Positions 1-8,516 of a stretch of 64,000 nt of DNA are shown here, in pieces. This DNA is from Streptantibioticus rubrisoli. Lineage in GTDB: Bacteria > Actinomycetota > Actinomycetes > Streptomycetales > Streptomycetaceae. Position 1 is the stretch's first letter; the number at the start of each line of letters is the position of its first letter. A program made the translations under genes and the position numbers. The stretch spans positions 1 through 64,000 of the forward strand of contig NZ_JANFNH010000011.1 in NCBI RefSeq assembly GCF_024436055.1, given 5' to 3'. Below the pieces are notes generated by a model that was not told the DNA's origin, ran no database searches, and saw nothing but the letters and a program-made list of their open reading frames with translations.

Positions 1-1101
1 CCGGAGGCGCCCGCCGCCCCCGAGCCGCCCAAGCGGCAGGCGGTACTGGTGGGTTACGGGGTCGCCGAGTCCTCGACCAAGCGCCGTCCCCGCAAGGCGT
101 CCGCCACCCCGGCGGCCCCCGCCGCCGTGACCCAGCAGCCGGTGCTCAACGGGCACGGGGGCACCGCCCAGGCCGCGCCGGAGCCGCCGCTGGCCCCCGA
201 GCCGCCCCGGCCGCTGGCCAAGCCGCCGGTGCGCAAGCTCGCCAAGGACCTCGGGGTCGACCTGGCCACAGTGGTCCCCACCGGGCCGAACGGCACCATC
301 ACCCGCGAGGACGTCCAGGCGGCGGCCGCGCCCGCACCGGCACCGGTCGAGCAGGCCGCGCCCGTGGCTCCCGCCGAGCCGGTCGCCGTTTCACGTGAAA
401 CACGGGAAACTCGCGTGCCGATCAAGGGAGTTCGCAAGGCGACCGCACAGGCGATGGTGGCCAGCGCCTTCACGGCCCCGCATGTCACCGAGTTCGTCAC
501 CTTCGACATCACCCGCACCATGCGGCTGGTGCAGGAGCTGAAGACGGACCTGGCGTTCGCCGGGCTCAAGGTCAGCCCGCTGCTGCTGGTGGCGAAGGCG
601 CTGCTGGTCGCCATCAAGCGCAACCCGCAGATCAACGCCTCCTGGGACGAGGAGAACCAGGAGATCGTGCACAAGGAGTATGTGAACCTCGGCATCGCCG
701 CGGCCACCCCGCGTGGCCTGATCGTCCCCAACATCAAGGACGCGCAGGCCAAGACGCTCCCCGAACTGGCCCGGTCCCTCGGCGAGTTGGTGGCCACCGC
801 CCGCGAGGGCAAGACCGCGCCCGCCGACATGCAGGGCGGTACGGTGACCATCACCAACGTCGGCGTCTTCGGCGTCGACACCGGCACGCCCATCCTGAAC
901 CCCGGTGAGTCCGCGATCCTCGCCTTCGGCGCGGTCAAGGAGCAGCCCTGGGTCCACAAGGGCAAGGTCAAGCCGCGTCAGGTCACCACGTTGGCGCTGT
1001 CCTTCGATCACCGCCTGGTCGATGGCGAACTCGGCTCGAAGGTGCTCGCCGACACGGCGGCCATCCTGGAGTTCCCGAAGCGCCTGATCACCTGGGCGTA
1101 G
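1..1101 (+). CDS. bkdC: Dihydrolipoamide acyltransferase (E2) of a 2-oxoacid dehydrogenase complex, 3' part
   Basis: The reading frame is open from base 1, so the gene starts outside the window; the GTG at 49 is internal. What remains is the end of the lipoyl domain, an Ala/Pro-rich linker, a peripheral E1/E3-subunit binding domain (VRKLAKDLGVDL, about bases 229-320) and the catalytic acyltransferase domain with the HxxxDG motif (DHRLVDG, near base 1009). The enzyme would pass acyl groups from E1 to CoA in the cytoplasm. The bkd (branched-chain) assignment rests on my recollection of Streptomyces gene order and cannot be separated from a pyruvate-type E2 by sequence alone. A perfect parS site is embedded in the coding sequence at 388-401. 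Confidence 0.85.
   Translation, partial: PEAPAAPEPPKRQAVLVGYGVAESSTKRRPRKASATPAAPAAVTQQPVLNGHGGTAQAAPEPPLAPEPPRPLAKPPVRKLAKDLGVDLATVVPTGPNGTITREDVQAAAAPAPAPVEQAAPVAPAEPVAVSRETRETRVPIKGVRKATAQAMVASAFTAPHVTEFVTFDITRTMRLVQELKTDLAFAGLKVSPLLLVAKALLVAIKRNPQINASWDEENQEIVHKEYVNLGIAAATPRGLIVPNIKDAQAKTLPELARSLGELVATAREGKTAPADMQGGTVTITNVGVFGVDTGTPILNPGESAILAFGAVKEQPWVHKGKVKPRQVTTLALSFDHRLVDGELGSKVLADTAAILEFPKRLITWA
388..401. promoter_or_regulatory. parS: parS site (ParB-binding palindrome)
   Basis: GTTTCACGTGAAAC is a perfect 14-bp palindrome identical to the ParB-binding parS consensus known from Streptomyces and other bacteria. It lies inside the E2 gene, in the Ala/Pro-rich linker, where it encodes the out-of-character residues V-S-R-E-T. 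Streptomyces parS sites cluster around oriC, and many are inside genes. I saw no second copy in the window. Confidence 0.85.
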
Positions 1102-1116
1102 CCTCCGGTCATCAGA

Positions 1117-1153
1117 CAGGGGCCCGAACGCGCACGACGCGTTCGGGCCCCTG
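1117..1153 (+). terminator. Strong hairpin after the E2 gene
   Basis: A 16-bp perfect stem (1117-1132 with 1138-1153) and a 5-nt loop lie 16 bases after the E2 stop codon. There is no U tract, as is usual for Streptomyces terminators. Confidence 0.75.
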
Positions 1154-1224
1154 CGCTTGCCGACGGTCCGTATGCCGGACACTCGGTTCTCACGCATACC
1201 TGTTGTATCTATGCTGTGCGCATC

Positions 1225-1878
1225 ATGGATGCCGCCATCTCCACCAAGCAGCCGCCCGCCGCCGAGCGGGTCTACACACACGTCAAACGCGCCGTGCTCG
1301 ACCGCTCCTACCAGGGCGGCACACTGCTGACCGAGGGCGATCTCGCCGAGGCGGTCGGGGTCTCGCGCACACCGGTGCGCGAGGGGCTGCTGCGGCTTGA
1401 GGCGGAGGGGCTGATCAAGCTCTACCCGAAGAAGGGCGCTTTGGTGCTGCCTGTCTCCGCGCAGGAGATCGCCGATGTGGTGGAGACCCGACTGTTGGTC
1501 GAACAGCACGCGGTGCGCAAGGTGGTACCCGCCCCCGCCCAACTCCTGAGCAGGCTCGAGGAGTTGCTGGACGAGCACGAGGAGCACCGGGAGACCGGTG
1601 ACCTGGCCGCGGCCGCGGTCACCGACCGCTGCTTCCACGCCACCATCGTCCGGGCGGCAGGCAACGAGATCCTCTCCCAGCTCTACGACCAGCTGCGCGA
1701 CCGCCAGTTGCGGATGGGCGTGGCCGTGATGCACGCCGAACCGGACCGGATCGCCAGGAACATCGAGGAGCACGCGGACATACTCGCCGCGCTGCGCGCG
1801 GGCGACGGCGAACGCGCCGCCGCCGTCGTACGGCAGCACGTCAGCCGGGTCAAGGCCATCGTCAGGGGGGAAGCATGA
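1225..1878 (+). CDS. GntR-family transcriptional regulator (FadR/FCD type)
   Basis: The N-terminal winged helix (about residues 15-75) has the typical GntR recognition segment LAEAVGVSRTPVREGLLRL. The rest is an all-helical FCD effector domain (about 85-210). I chose ATG 1225 because a -10-like TATGCT lies about 10 bases upstream, which suits a leaderless transcript; GTG 1216 in the same frame is the alternative. The spaced inverted pair GCATA...TATGC between 1194 and 1214 could be its own operator. The stop codon overlaps the start of the next gene (ATGA), so it probably controls that transporter. The ligand is unknown. Confidence 0.85.
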   Translation: MDAAISTKQPPAAERVYTHVKRAVLDRSYQGGTLLTEGDLAEAVGVSRTPVREGLLRLEAEGLIKLYPKKGALVLPVSAQEIADVVETRLLVEQHAVRKVVPAPAQLLSRLEELLDEHEEHRETGDLAAAAVTDRCFHATIVRAAGNEILSQLYDQLRDRQLRMGVAVMHAEPDRIARNIEEHADILAALRAGDGERAAAVVRQHVSRVKAIVRGEA

Positions 1879-3200
1879 GTGCGCTCGACACGAGCCGAAG
1901 CAGGCCGCGGCTGCCCGGCGATCCACCCGGTGGCGCGCGCGCCTGCGCGGTGTGGGGGCTCGGCGTCTTCGTCTACTTCATCGCCGTGGTCCACCGCTCC
2001 AGCCTCGGCGTGGCCGGAATCGACGCGGCGACCCGGTTCCACATCAGCGCCTCCGAGCTGTCCACGTTCTCCATACTCCAGGTGCTGGTCTACGCCGGGA
2101 TGCAGATACCCGTCGGCATGCTGGTGGACCGGTTCGGCACCAAGAAGGTGCTGACCGCCGGGGTCATCCTGCTCACCGTCGGCCAACTGGGCTTCGCGCT
2201 CAGCCACTCGTACGCGATGGCGCTGGGCTCGCGCGCGGTGCTCGGCTGCGGGGACGCGATGACGTTCATCAGCGTGCTGCGTCTCGGCTCCCGCTGGTTC
2301 CCGGCCCGGCACGGGCCGTTGATAGCCCAGGGCGCCGCCCTCTTCGGCATGGCGGGCAACCTGGTCAGCACCATCGCGCTGTCCCGGCTGCTGCACTCCG
2401 CGGGCTGGACCCCGACCTTCGTGGGCACGGCGCTCGGCGGCGCCCTCGTCCTGGTACTGATCGTGCTGTTCATGAAGGACCACCCCGAGGGGTTCGAGCC
2501 CCTGCCCGTGGGGCCGCGGCCGCGTGGTGCGGTACGGCGTCAACTCACCGACGCCTGGCGGGAACCCGGCACCCGGCTCGGCCTGTGGGTGCACTTCACG
2601 ACGCAGTTCTCGGCGATGGTCTTCCTGCTGCTGTGGGGCATGCCGTTCCTGGTCGAGGGCCAGGGGCTGCCCCGGGGCACCGCCGGGTCACTGCTGACCC
2701 TGGTGGTGCTGTCGAACATGGTGCTCGGCATGGTCTTCGGCCAGATCATCGCCCGCCACCACGGCGCGCGGATGCCGCTGGCGCTGGGCACCGTGACGGT
2801 GACCGCGGCCAGTTGGGCCGTGGTGCTCGCCTGGCCCTCGGCACACGCGCCGCTGTGGCTGCTGGCCACGTTGTGCGTGGTGCTCGGTGCCAGTGGTCCG
2901 GCCTCGATGATCGGCTTCGACTTCGCCCGCCCGGCCAATCCGCCGGAGCGGTTCGGCACCGCCTCCGGCATCGTCAACATGGGCGGCTTCACCGCCTCGA
3001 TGATCGTGCTGCTGGCGGTCGGTGTGCTGCTGGACGCGACCGGTGACGACTTCACCGTCGCGCTCAGCAGCGTCTTCGTCGTACAGGCGGTCGGCGTCAG
3101 CCAGATCCTGCGGCTGCGCGGGCGGGCGGCTCGGCGCGAGCGCGAGACGATCACCGTGAGCCGGGTGGAGGCGGTGCACACCGCCGAGGCCAGGGCCTGA
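1875..3200 (+). CDS. MFS transporter
   Basis: This 441-residue polytopic membrane protein has about 12 hydrophobic helices and the MFS loop-2/3 signature GMLVDRFGTKKVL near residue 75. Its ATG overlaps the GntR stop codon (ATGA) and is preceded by GGGGGGA, so the two genes are translationally coupled. The substrate cannot be read from sequence; the GntR partner suggests an inducible uptake or efflux role. The long central loop (about residues 195-230) is normal for 6+6 MFS proteins. Confidence 0.85.
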   Translation: MSALDTSRSRPRLPGDPPGGARACAVWGLGVFVYFIAVVHRSSLGVAGIDAATRFHISASELSTFSILQVLVYAGMQIPVGMLVDRFGTKKVLTAGVILLTVGQLGFALSHSYAMALGSRAVLGCGDAMTFISVLRLGSRWFPARHGPLIAQGAALFGMAGNLVSTIALSRLLHSAGWTPTFVGTALGGALVLVLIVLFMKDHPEGFEPLPVGPRPRGAVRRQLTDAWREPGTRLGLWVHFTTQFSAMVFLLLWGMPFLVEGQGLPRGTAGSLLTLVVLSNMVLGMVFGQIIARHHGARMPLALGTVTVTAASWAVVLAWPSAHAPLWLLATLCVVLGASGPASMIGFDFARPANPPERFGTASGIVNMGGFTASMIVLLAVGVLLDATGDDFTVALSSVFVVQAVGVSQILRLRGRAARRERETITVSRVEAVHTAEARA

Positions 3201-3238
3201 CGCCTGACCTCGGCGTGATGCCCGGTGCGTGACGGGGC

Positions 3239-4063
3239 TCAGGGCGTCACGGCGAGCGAGGCCAGCACCGCGTCCGCCAGCTCCTGGTCGCCCTCCACCT
3301 TGACCCGGTCCGCGACCCCTTCCGGCCGCACCCGTCCGCAGGCCAGCCGGAGGAAGGTCTCCCAGTCGGTCGCCAACGTCACCGTGGGGCCCAGCGAGAC
3401 GCTGCTGTCGATCGTGCCGGTGCCCTCGGTGTCCACCCGCACCGTGCGCATGAACTCCACCGGGCCGTGCACGTCGAACGCCACCGTCGAACCGGCGGGC
3501 GCGCCCGCCGTCTTGGCGACCACCTTCGGCAGTTGCGGCAGCAGGAAGTCCCGGGTGACCACGGCGCCCGGCGAGTCCAGGTTGCCGGGCTTGTCCAGGG
3601 CCCGCCGGATGTCCTGTTCGTGCACCCACACGTCGAACGCCCGCATTCGCAGGGACAGTTCGAGGGTGCGCTCCGCGCCCATCAGGCCGCGCACCATGGT
3701 CTCCGGGTCGCGGTTCTCGTTCCTTAGCTGCCGGGACCGGCGGATGATCGTGTACTCCAGCTCCGCGGTCATCTCCGGCCCGGTGTGGCAGCGCCGTACG
3801 TCCACCGGCACCTCCATGTACCGGCTGAACTCGTCGGTGACGTGGAACAGGTCGCGCGGCAGCGAGTGGATGGGGCGCGGATCGCCCATCGCCTCGCACT
3901 CGACCCCGATCACATGCGAGACGACGTCCCGCACTGACCAACCCGGGCACTCTGTGGGCCGGTTCCACTCTCCCTCGGTGAGCTGCGAGACCAACTCCGA
4001 TATCGCCTCTATGGAGTGGGTCCAGGCGTCGATGTAGGGCTGGAGCTTGCTGTGGACGGTCAC
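3239..4063 (-). CDS. Maleylpyruvate isomerase-type (DinB-fold) protein
   Basis: The 274-residue protein begins with a DinB/MDMPI four-helix bundle (about residues 5-150) of the actinobacterial TIGR03083 type. It includes ECPGWSVRDVVSHVIGVE, which provides the usual metal-binding His, and a later HEQDIRRAL segment typical of mycothiol-dependent members. A C-terminal SCP2-like domain follows (about 175-270). The GTG start at 4063 has GAGGGG four bases upstream. A thiol-dependent transferase or isomerase role is likely, but the substrate is unknown. It is transcribed towards the MFS gene. Confidence 0.75.
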   Translation of the reverse strand: MTVHSKLQPYIDAWTHSIEAISELVSQLTEGEWNRPTECPGWSVRDVVSHVIGVECEAMGDPRPIHSLPRDLFHVTDEFSRYMEVPVDVRRCHTGPEMTAELEYTIIRRSRQLRNENRDPETMVRGLMGAERTLELSLRMRAFDVWVHEQDIRRALDKPGNLDSPGAVVTRDFLLPQLPKVVAKTAGAPAGSTVAFDVHGPVEFMRTVRVDTEGTGTIDSSVSLGPTVTLATDWETFLRLACGRVRPEGVADRVKVEGDQELADAVLASLAVTP

Positions 4064-4239
4064 GGTGCCCCTCGAACGGATCAGTGCGGTCGTGGCTTGT
4101 TCTGTACTGGATGGTTTCGCGCTGGCGCGCTTAATGGTGACGTGCGCCCAAATTACGCTGTGCGCTGGCACCATGGCAGTGCTTTCGTGTGACGATGGTA
4201 GGCCCGCGTTGACGCGGCGAACTTCTGGGCGGTGGTACG

Positions 4240-5037
4240 GTGCGCGCTTCGCTCCTGCAGATCGACGTCCGACCCGACGAGCGGGTCGCGGACCGGCGCT
4301 CCCGGGTGGCCGCTCTCGTACGTGAGCAAGCGGGCGCTGACCTGGTCGTTCTGCCCGAGCTGTGGCCGGTGGGCGCGTTCGCCTACCAGGACTTCGAGAC
4401 GTACGCCGAGCCGCTGGACGGCCCGACCGCCAGGGAGTTGGGCGCGGCGGCGCGGGCGGCGCGCGTCTGGCTGCACGCGGGGTCGATCGTCGAGCGCGGC
4501 GGCGCGGGCGAGCCGCTCTACAACACCTCACTGCTGTTCGCGCCGGACGGCCAACTGCACCGTTTCTACCGGAAGATCCACCGTTTCGGTTTCGACACCG
4601 GCGAGGCGACGATGATGGCCGCGGGCGACGAGATCGTTACCGCGCGGCTGTCCGGTCCCGGCACCACGATCGGTCTGGCGACCTGCTACGACCTCCGGTT
4701 CCCCGAGCAGTTCCGGCTGCTGGTGGACGCGGGGGCGGAGTTGCTGGTGATCTGCGCGGGGTGGCCTGAGCGCCGCCGCGCGCACTGGTCGCTTCTGGCG
4801 CGCGCCCGTGCGGTGGAGTCCCAGGCGTACGTGCTCGCCTGCGGGACCGCGGGGACGCACGCGGGGGTCCAGCAGGCCGGGCACAGCGTGGTGGTGGACC
4901 CGTGGGGTGAGGTCCTCGCCGAAGCGGGCTCCGGTGAGGAGGTCCTCACCGTCGACCTCGACCCGTCCCGGGTCGCCAAGACGCGCTCGGAGTTCCCCGC
5001 GCTGCGCGACCGCGTCCTGGGCCTGCCCCGGCCCTAG
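4240..5037 (+). CDS. Carbon-nitrogen (nitrilase-family) hydrolase
   Basis: The 265-residue protein shows the full Glu-Lys-Cys catalytic triad of the nitrilase superfamily: VVLPELW (Glu), YRKIHRFGF (Lys) and ATCYDLRFPEQFR (Cys). Its length matches single-domain omega-amidase/NIT-like members. It would hydrolyse an amide such as alpha-keto-glutaramate or deaminated glutathione in the cytoplasm, but the exact substrate is inference. The GTG start at 4240 has only a weak ribosome site (GGTGG), so leaderless or weak initiation is possible. It is divergent from the DinB-fold gene. Confidence 0.85.
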   Translation: MRASLLQIDVRPDERVADRRSRVAALVREQAGADLVVLPELWPVGAFAYQDFETYAEPLDGPTARELGAAARAARVWLHAGSIVERGGAGEPLYNTSLLFAPDGQLHRFYRKIHRFGFDTGEATMMAAGDEIVTARLSGPGTTIGLATCYDLRFPEQFRLLVDAGAELLVICAGWPERRRAHWSLLARARAVESQAYVLACGTAGTHAGVQQAGHSVVVDPWGEVLAEAGSGEEVLTVDLDPSRVAKTRSEFPALRDRVLGLPRP

Positions 5038-5214
5038 CGGCCAGCACCTCGGGGGGCGCGGTGGGTTCGACGGTGCCGCAGCGACCGCAAGCCGCCGCCG
5101 CTACGGCAATCGGCTCACGGTGCGCTGCCCTGCGGGCGTGTCTGACGCATTCCGTGGACGTCGGGTGATCGGATTATCGCGGACAGTAGTGCACGCCCAG
5201 TCAGGGGAGCCGCC

Positions 5215-6033
5215 ATGTACCGCGCCAGAGTCCTCATCGCCACCGTGGCGACGGTCCTCGCACTGTGCGGCGCGCGGACCGCGCCGCATCCCGTGCGCTA
5301 TGTCGCCCTCGGCGACTCCGCGGCCGCCGCGCCCGGCGTTCCCGACCTGGTCGACGCCCGCTGTGTGCGCTCCAACCACAACTACCCCTCCCTGGTGGCC
5401 GCCCGCCTGCACGCGGCCAGCTTCACCGACGTCACCTGCAGCGGCGCCACCACCTCCGACCTCGGCGGCCAGTTCCGGGCGCTGTCCAAGCGCACGACCC
5501 TGGTCACCGTCTCCATCGGCGCCAACGATGTCGGTGTCACCGGAATCGTCACCAAGTGCACCGTCCTGGGGCTGTTCCACCCCGACGGCGCCTACTGCCG
5601 CGCCGCGTACACCCGCACCGGTACCGACGAACTCGACGAACGCCTTCACACCACGCAGCCGAAGGTCGCGGACGCGCTGCGCACCATCCACCGACTGGCC
5701 CCGCACGCCCGGGTGCTGCTCGTCGGCTACCTGCGGCTGACCCCCCTCGACCACCACGGCTGCCGCCCGCGCGAGTTGTTCTCCGACGGCGACCTGGCGT
5801 ACCTCGACGACTTCGAGAAGAAGATGAACACGATGCTCAGCCGCACCGCCCAGGCGAACGGCGCCGTCTTCGTGGACAACCACCCGGCCAGCGCCCAACA
5901 CGACATCTGCCGCCCCACCGGCACCCGCTGGACCGAGGCCCTGATCCCCAGCAGCCCGACCGTCCCCTTCCACCCCAACGCACTGGGCGAACACGCCATG
6001 GCCGAACAGGCGTTGGCAGCGGCCAACCGCTGA
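5215..6033 (+). CDS. Secreted SGNH/GDSL hydrolase
   Basis: A hydrophobic N-terminal signal (MYRARVLIATVATVLAL) is followed by the SGNH blocks: block I ALGDSAAAAPG (nucleophile Ser), block III IGAND, and block V HPNALGEHAM with the catalytic His. Several cysteines (for example in DARCVRSNHNY, DVTCSGATT and TKCTV) suggest disulfides, as in the Streptomyces exported lipase/esterase SCO1725 type. The ribosome site GGGGAG precedes ATG 5215. The function is extracellular ester hydrolysis; the substrate is unknown. Confidence 0.85.
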   Translation: MYRARVLIATVATVLALCGARTAPHPVRYVALGDSAAAAPGVPDLVDARCVRSNHNYPSLVAARLHAASFTDVTCSGATTSDLGGQFRALSKRTTLVTVSIGANDVGVTGIVTKCTVLGLFHPDGAYCRAAYTRTGTDELDERLHTTQPKVADALRTIHRLAPHARVLLVGYLRLTPLDHHGCRPRELFSDGDLAYLDDFEKKMNTMLSRTAQANGAVFVDNHPASAQHDICRPTGTRWTEALIPSSPTVPFHPNALGEHAMAEQALAAANR

Positions 6034-6290
6034 GCGCACGGCCGGTGCCGGACGCAAATCGCTCACTCTCCGCGGTTCCAGCGTCGAGACGACCGGGAGC
6101 CTGCCCGGCTGAGCGCTGGCTGTGCCGTCGCGACGGATCGGGCGGTGAGCGTGCCGTGCCGGGGCGCGCCCTGTTGCGCGGGATGCTTCCGGTTCCCCGT
6201 CAAGCCCGCCGGTACGCGCCCTTGACGGCCTTGGTGGGACGGGTGACGCTCGTGAAACGGTGTGGAACCCGCAGCAGACCGGAGGCAGTC

Positions 6291-6533
6291 ATGGCACTAC
6301 GGTTCATCGCCAAGGACCCCAACACCAACGGGACGCAGTGCCCTACGGCTTGGGTGGACGACGAAGCGGAAGAGATCGTGATTCAGGGCTGGAAAGCGGG
6401 TGAGGTGCTGCTGGCGCGGTGCCTTGAGACGGGCCCGATCCCGGAGACCGAAGCGGTGGTGAGGGTGCCGATCCGCATGGTGCCCGCGCTGAGGGAGGCG
6501 TGCGATGTCGCAGACCGACTTGGCGTTCGTTGA
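6291..6533 (+). CDS. Small conserved hypothetical protein (partner of DUF6879 gene)
   Basis: An 80-residue acidic protein starts at ATG 6291 behind GGAGG. No domain is recognised with confidence. I recall short proteins of this appearance beside DUF6879 and XRE-DUF5753 genes in Streptomyces. Its end overlaps the next gene by 29 bases, so the pair is coupled. The 257 bases upstream hold no other gene and probably carry the promoter. Confidence 0.65.
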   Translation: MALRFIAKDPNTNGTQCPTAWVDDEAEEIVIQGWKAGEVLLARCLETGPIPETEAVVRVPIRMVPALREACDVADRLGVR

Positions 6534-7026
6534 CCTGCTGGCCAACGCCTGCCATTCGGCCGTGCACCTGGAGCTACGCGACTCGTACGGGATCGGGGAG
6601 GAGGCCGCCGAGTTCGAGAAGTGGCGCGCTGGTTGGCGTCCCGATCCCGACCCGGCGACCTGGTGGAACGACTTCCACACGTGGGTGCGTGATGCGACAG
6701 CGCGAGGGGTGGTGTTTCGTCGTGCGCGGATCGTGTCTGAGCCGGTAAGCGCGTACATCGCGTACGAGTACGGATGTACGTATCAGAACCTTGCCGCTGG
6801 TGAGTTGGTTCGCTGGCTACCGCGCCGCAAGGCATCTGACCTCGCGCTGCCTGGCAATGACTTCTGGCTGTTCGACGAGCGCGTGATCATGTGGAACCAC
6901 TTCACCGGCGAGGGTGGTTCCGCTGGACCCGAGCTGGACGAACGGCCCGGCGTGGCCAAGTTCTGCGCGACGGCGTTCGAGGCTGTGTGGGAGCGTGCCA
7001 CGCCGCACGAGGACTACCGGATCTGA
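6505..7026 (+). CDS. DUF6879-family protein
   Basis: The 173-residue protein has a Trp/Phe-rich, acidic composition (TWWNDFHTWVRDA, NDFWLFDERVIMWNHF) that matches the DUF6879 family, which is known from regulatory gene clusters of Streptomyces with XRE-DUF5753 proteins. GGGAGG lies seven bases before ATG 6505. It overlaps the preceding 80-residue gene and is followed after 10 bases by the XRE regulator. The molecular role is unknown. Members of such trios act as paired regulators in whiJ-like systems, so a partner or anti-regulator role is a guess. Confidence 0.7.
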   Translation: MSQTDLAFVDLLANACHSAVHLELRDSYGIGEEAAEFEKWRAGWRPDPDPATWWNDFHTWVRDATARGVVFRRARIVSEPVSAYIAYEYGCTYQNLAAGELVRWLPRRKASDLALPGNDFWLFDERVIMWNHFTGEGGSAGPELDERPGVAKFCATAFEAVWERATPHEDYRI

Positions 7027-7036
7027 CGAACAACAC

Positions 7037-7888
7037 ATGCCCGCGTCCCCCTCTTCGAGTGTGCAGGCTGCCCGCAAGGCCGTCGCCGACCGGCTACGGG
7101 AGATCAGGAGGGACGCGGGCCTGTCCGGCAGTGCCGTGGCCCTCAGCGCTGGTTGGTACAAGTCCAAGGTCTCTCGGCTTGAGAACGGCGTCACTCCCCC
7201 TTCCTCCGCCGATATTCAGGCGTGGTGCCGGGCTTGTGGGGCTGAGGACCAGGCCGCCGACCTGATCGCGGCTGCTCGCTCGGCGGACAACATGTATGTC
7301 GAGTGGCGGCGCGTTCAGCGCTCGGGGCTGCGGCAACTCCAGGAGTCGTACCTGCCGCTGTATGAGCGCACACGGGTCTTCCGAACGTACTGCTCCAATG
7401 TGGTCCCCGGTGTTCTCCAGACCCACGCCTACGCGATGGCACTGCTGCGGTCCATCAGCACGTTCCACGAGACACCCGACGACGTGGCCGATGCCGTAGA
7501 TGCCCGCTTGGACCGGTCGGCGCAGGTCGTGCGGAACAGCGACCACTGCTTCGCGCTCGTGCTGGAAGAGTCGGTGTTGCGGCACCGTGTAGGGGACGCT
7601 GAGACGATGGCTGGGCAGCTTGGCTATCTGTTGGCCGCGATGGCGTTCCCGTCCGTCTCGCTCGGGGTGATTCCGTTCGCTGCCGAGCGCCGCATGTGGA
7701 TGATCGAGACGTTCACGGTCTACGACGAGGAGCAGGCCGAAGCGGAGTTGCTGACAGCGCGGGTGAACGTGACCACGCCGACCGAGGTGCAGCAGTACCT
7801 CAAGGCGTTCCGCGAGTTCGCCAAGCTGGCCGTCTACGGGGCCGATGCGCGTGCGCTGATCACGGCTGCTATCGACTCTTTGGGGTGA
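7037..7888 (+). CDS. XRE-family regulator with DUF5753 domain
   Basis: The 283-residue protein has an N-terminal helix-turn-helix (about residues 12-70, including LSGSAVALSAGWYKSKVSRL) and a C-terminal DUF5753 ligand-binding-like domain (about 95-280, including YERTRVFRTYCSNVVPGVLQT). This is the WhiJ/Scr1-type architecture that is abundant in Streptomyces. It probably binds the repeat-containing intergenic region just downstream (7889-7977) and so controls the peptide/methyltransferase genes, which is inference from position. Confidence 0.85.
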   Translation: MPASPSSSVQAARKAVADRLREIRRDAGLSGSAVALSAGWYKSKVSRLENGVTPPSSADIQAWCRACGAEDQAADLIAAARSADNMYVEWRRVQRSGLRQLQESYLPLYERTRVFRTYCSNVVPGVLQTHAYAMALLRSISTFHETPDDVADAVDARLDRSAQVVRNSDHCFALVLEESVLRHRVGDAETMAGQLGYLLAAMAFPSVSLGVIPFAAERRMWMIETFTVYDEEQAEAELLTARVNVTTPTEVQQYLKAFREFAKLAVYGADARALITAAIDSLG

Positions 7889-7893
7889 TCCAC

Positions 7894-7912
7894 GTGGAAC
7901 TTGGTGGAACTT
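7894..7912. promoter_or_regulatory. Tandem GTGGAACTT repeats in a promoter region
   Basis: GTGGAACTT occurs twice with a 10-bp period (7894-7902 and 7904-7912), just after the XRE gene and 66 bases before the next start. A -10-like TAGCGT lies at 7939-7944. The one-helical-turn spacing suits cooperative binding on one face of the DNA, most simply by the adjacent XRE protein. Confidence 0.45.
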
Positions 7913-7977
7913 GCTGTGAGTTGGACCCCTCACGTTCCTAGCGTTGTCATCACACAGACGACGTTGAGGGGATCGGC

Positions 7978-8178
7978 ATGACCGAGCCGACGAGATACCA
8001 GACAGCCCCGGTCGAGTTGCCCTTGCGCTTGGACCTGCGGGAGCCGACGCCCGTTGACGGTTGCCCAGGGTGTGTCGAGCTAGTGAAGGTGCGGGAGCGC
8101 GCCCGCGCGGGCGGGGACATGACCACCGTGACCGATTGCAACGTCTACATGCGACGGCACCCGGAGGGGCACGGATGA
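7978..8178 (+). CDS. Small hypothetical protein
   Basis: A 66-residue soluble protein with a CPGC pair near its middle and a lone Cys later. It is the first gene after the repeat-containing promoter and overlaps the next start by ATGA, so it belongs to the peptide/methyltransferase operon. No function is recognised. GAGGGGAT lies just before ATG 7978. Confidence 0.6.
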   Translation: MTEPTRYQTAPVELPLRLDLREPTPVDGCPGCVELVKVRERARAGGDMTTVTDCNVYMRRHPEGHG

Positions 8179-8420
8179 GCACGCGCACCATATTTCGGTA
8201 CGTGCGGCACACGCTCCGGCACGTCCCAGAGGGCGGGATCACGTACGAAGCTTTCTGTGTCACGCACCGCTGTGATGAGGGCTCCGGCCCGCAGGAAGAG
8301 CAGGAAGCGGCACAGGACTGGTGCCTACGGCACACCGGGCGTACCGGTCATGACCTGTTTCGGCGCGTCTTCACGGACCATGCGCGGGTCGCCCGTCAGG
8401 CCGACGTTCGGCACTCCTGA
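8175..8420 (+). CDS. DUF7848-like small protein
   Basis: The 81-residue protein contains a FCVTHRC...DWCLRHTGRTGHDLF pattern with Cys and His residues that look like a small zinc-binding fold. It resembles the DUF7848 family of short Streptomyces proteins. It is coupled to the preceding gene by ATGA, and 96 bases separate it from the putative precursor peptide. The role is unknown; a chaperone or regulatory role in the operon is possible. Confidence 0.6.
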   Translation: MSTRTIFRYVRHTLRHVPEGGITYEAFCVTHRCDEGSGPQEEQEAAQDWCLRHTGRTGHDLFRRVFTDHARVARQADVRHS

Positions 8421-8516
8421 CACCCAAGCCCCCGTTCCGGCGCGCACTCCACTCTTGGACAGGTCGAGCGCCCGCAGCGGGTTCTTTGAGCAGTACCCAC
8501 ACAGGGAGGGAACCAC

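Noticed and set aside
391-1926. Long minus-strand frame opposite the E2 and GntR genes
   Set aside because: A high-G+C shadow frame; the plus-strand genes have clear domains and ribosome sites.
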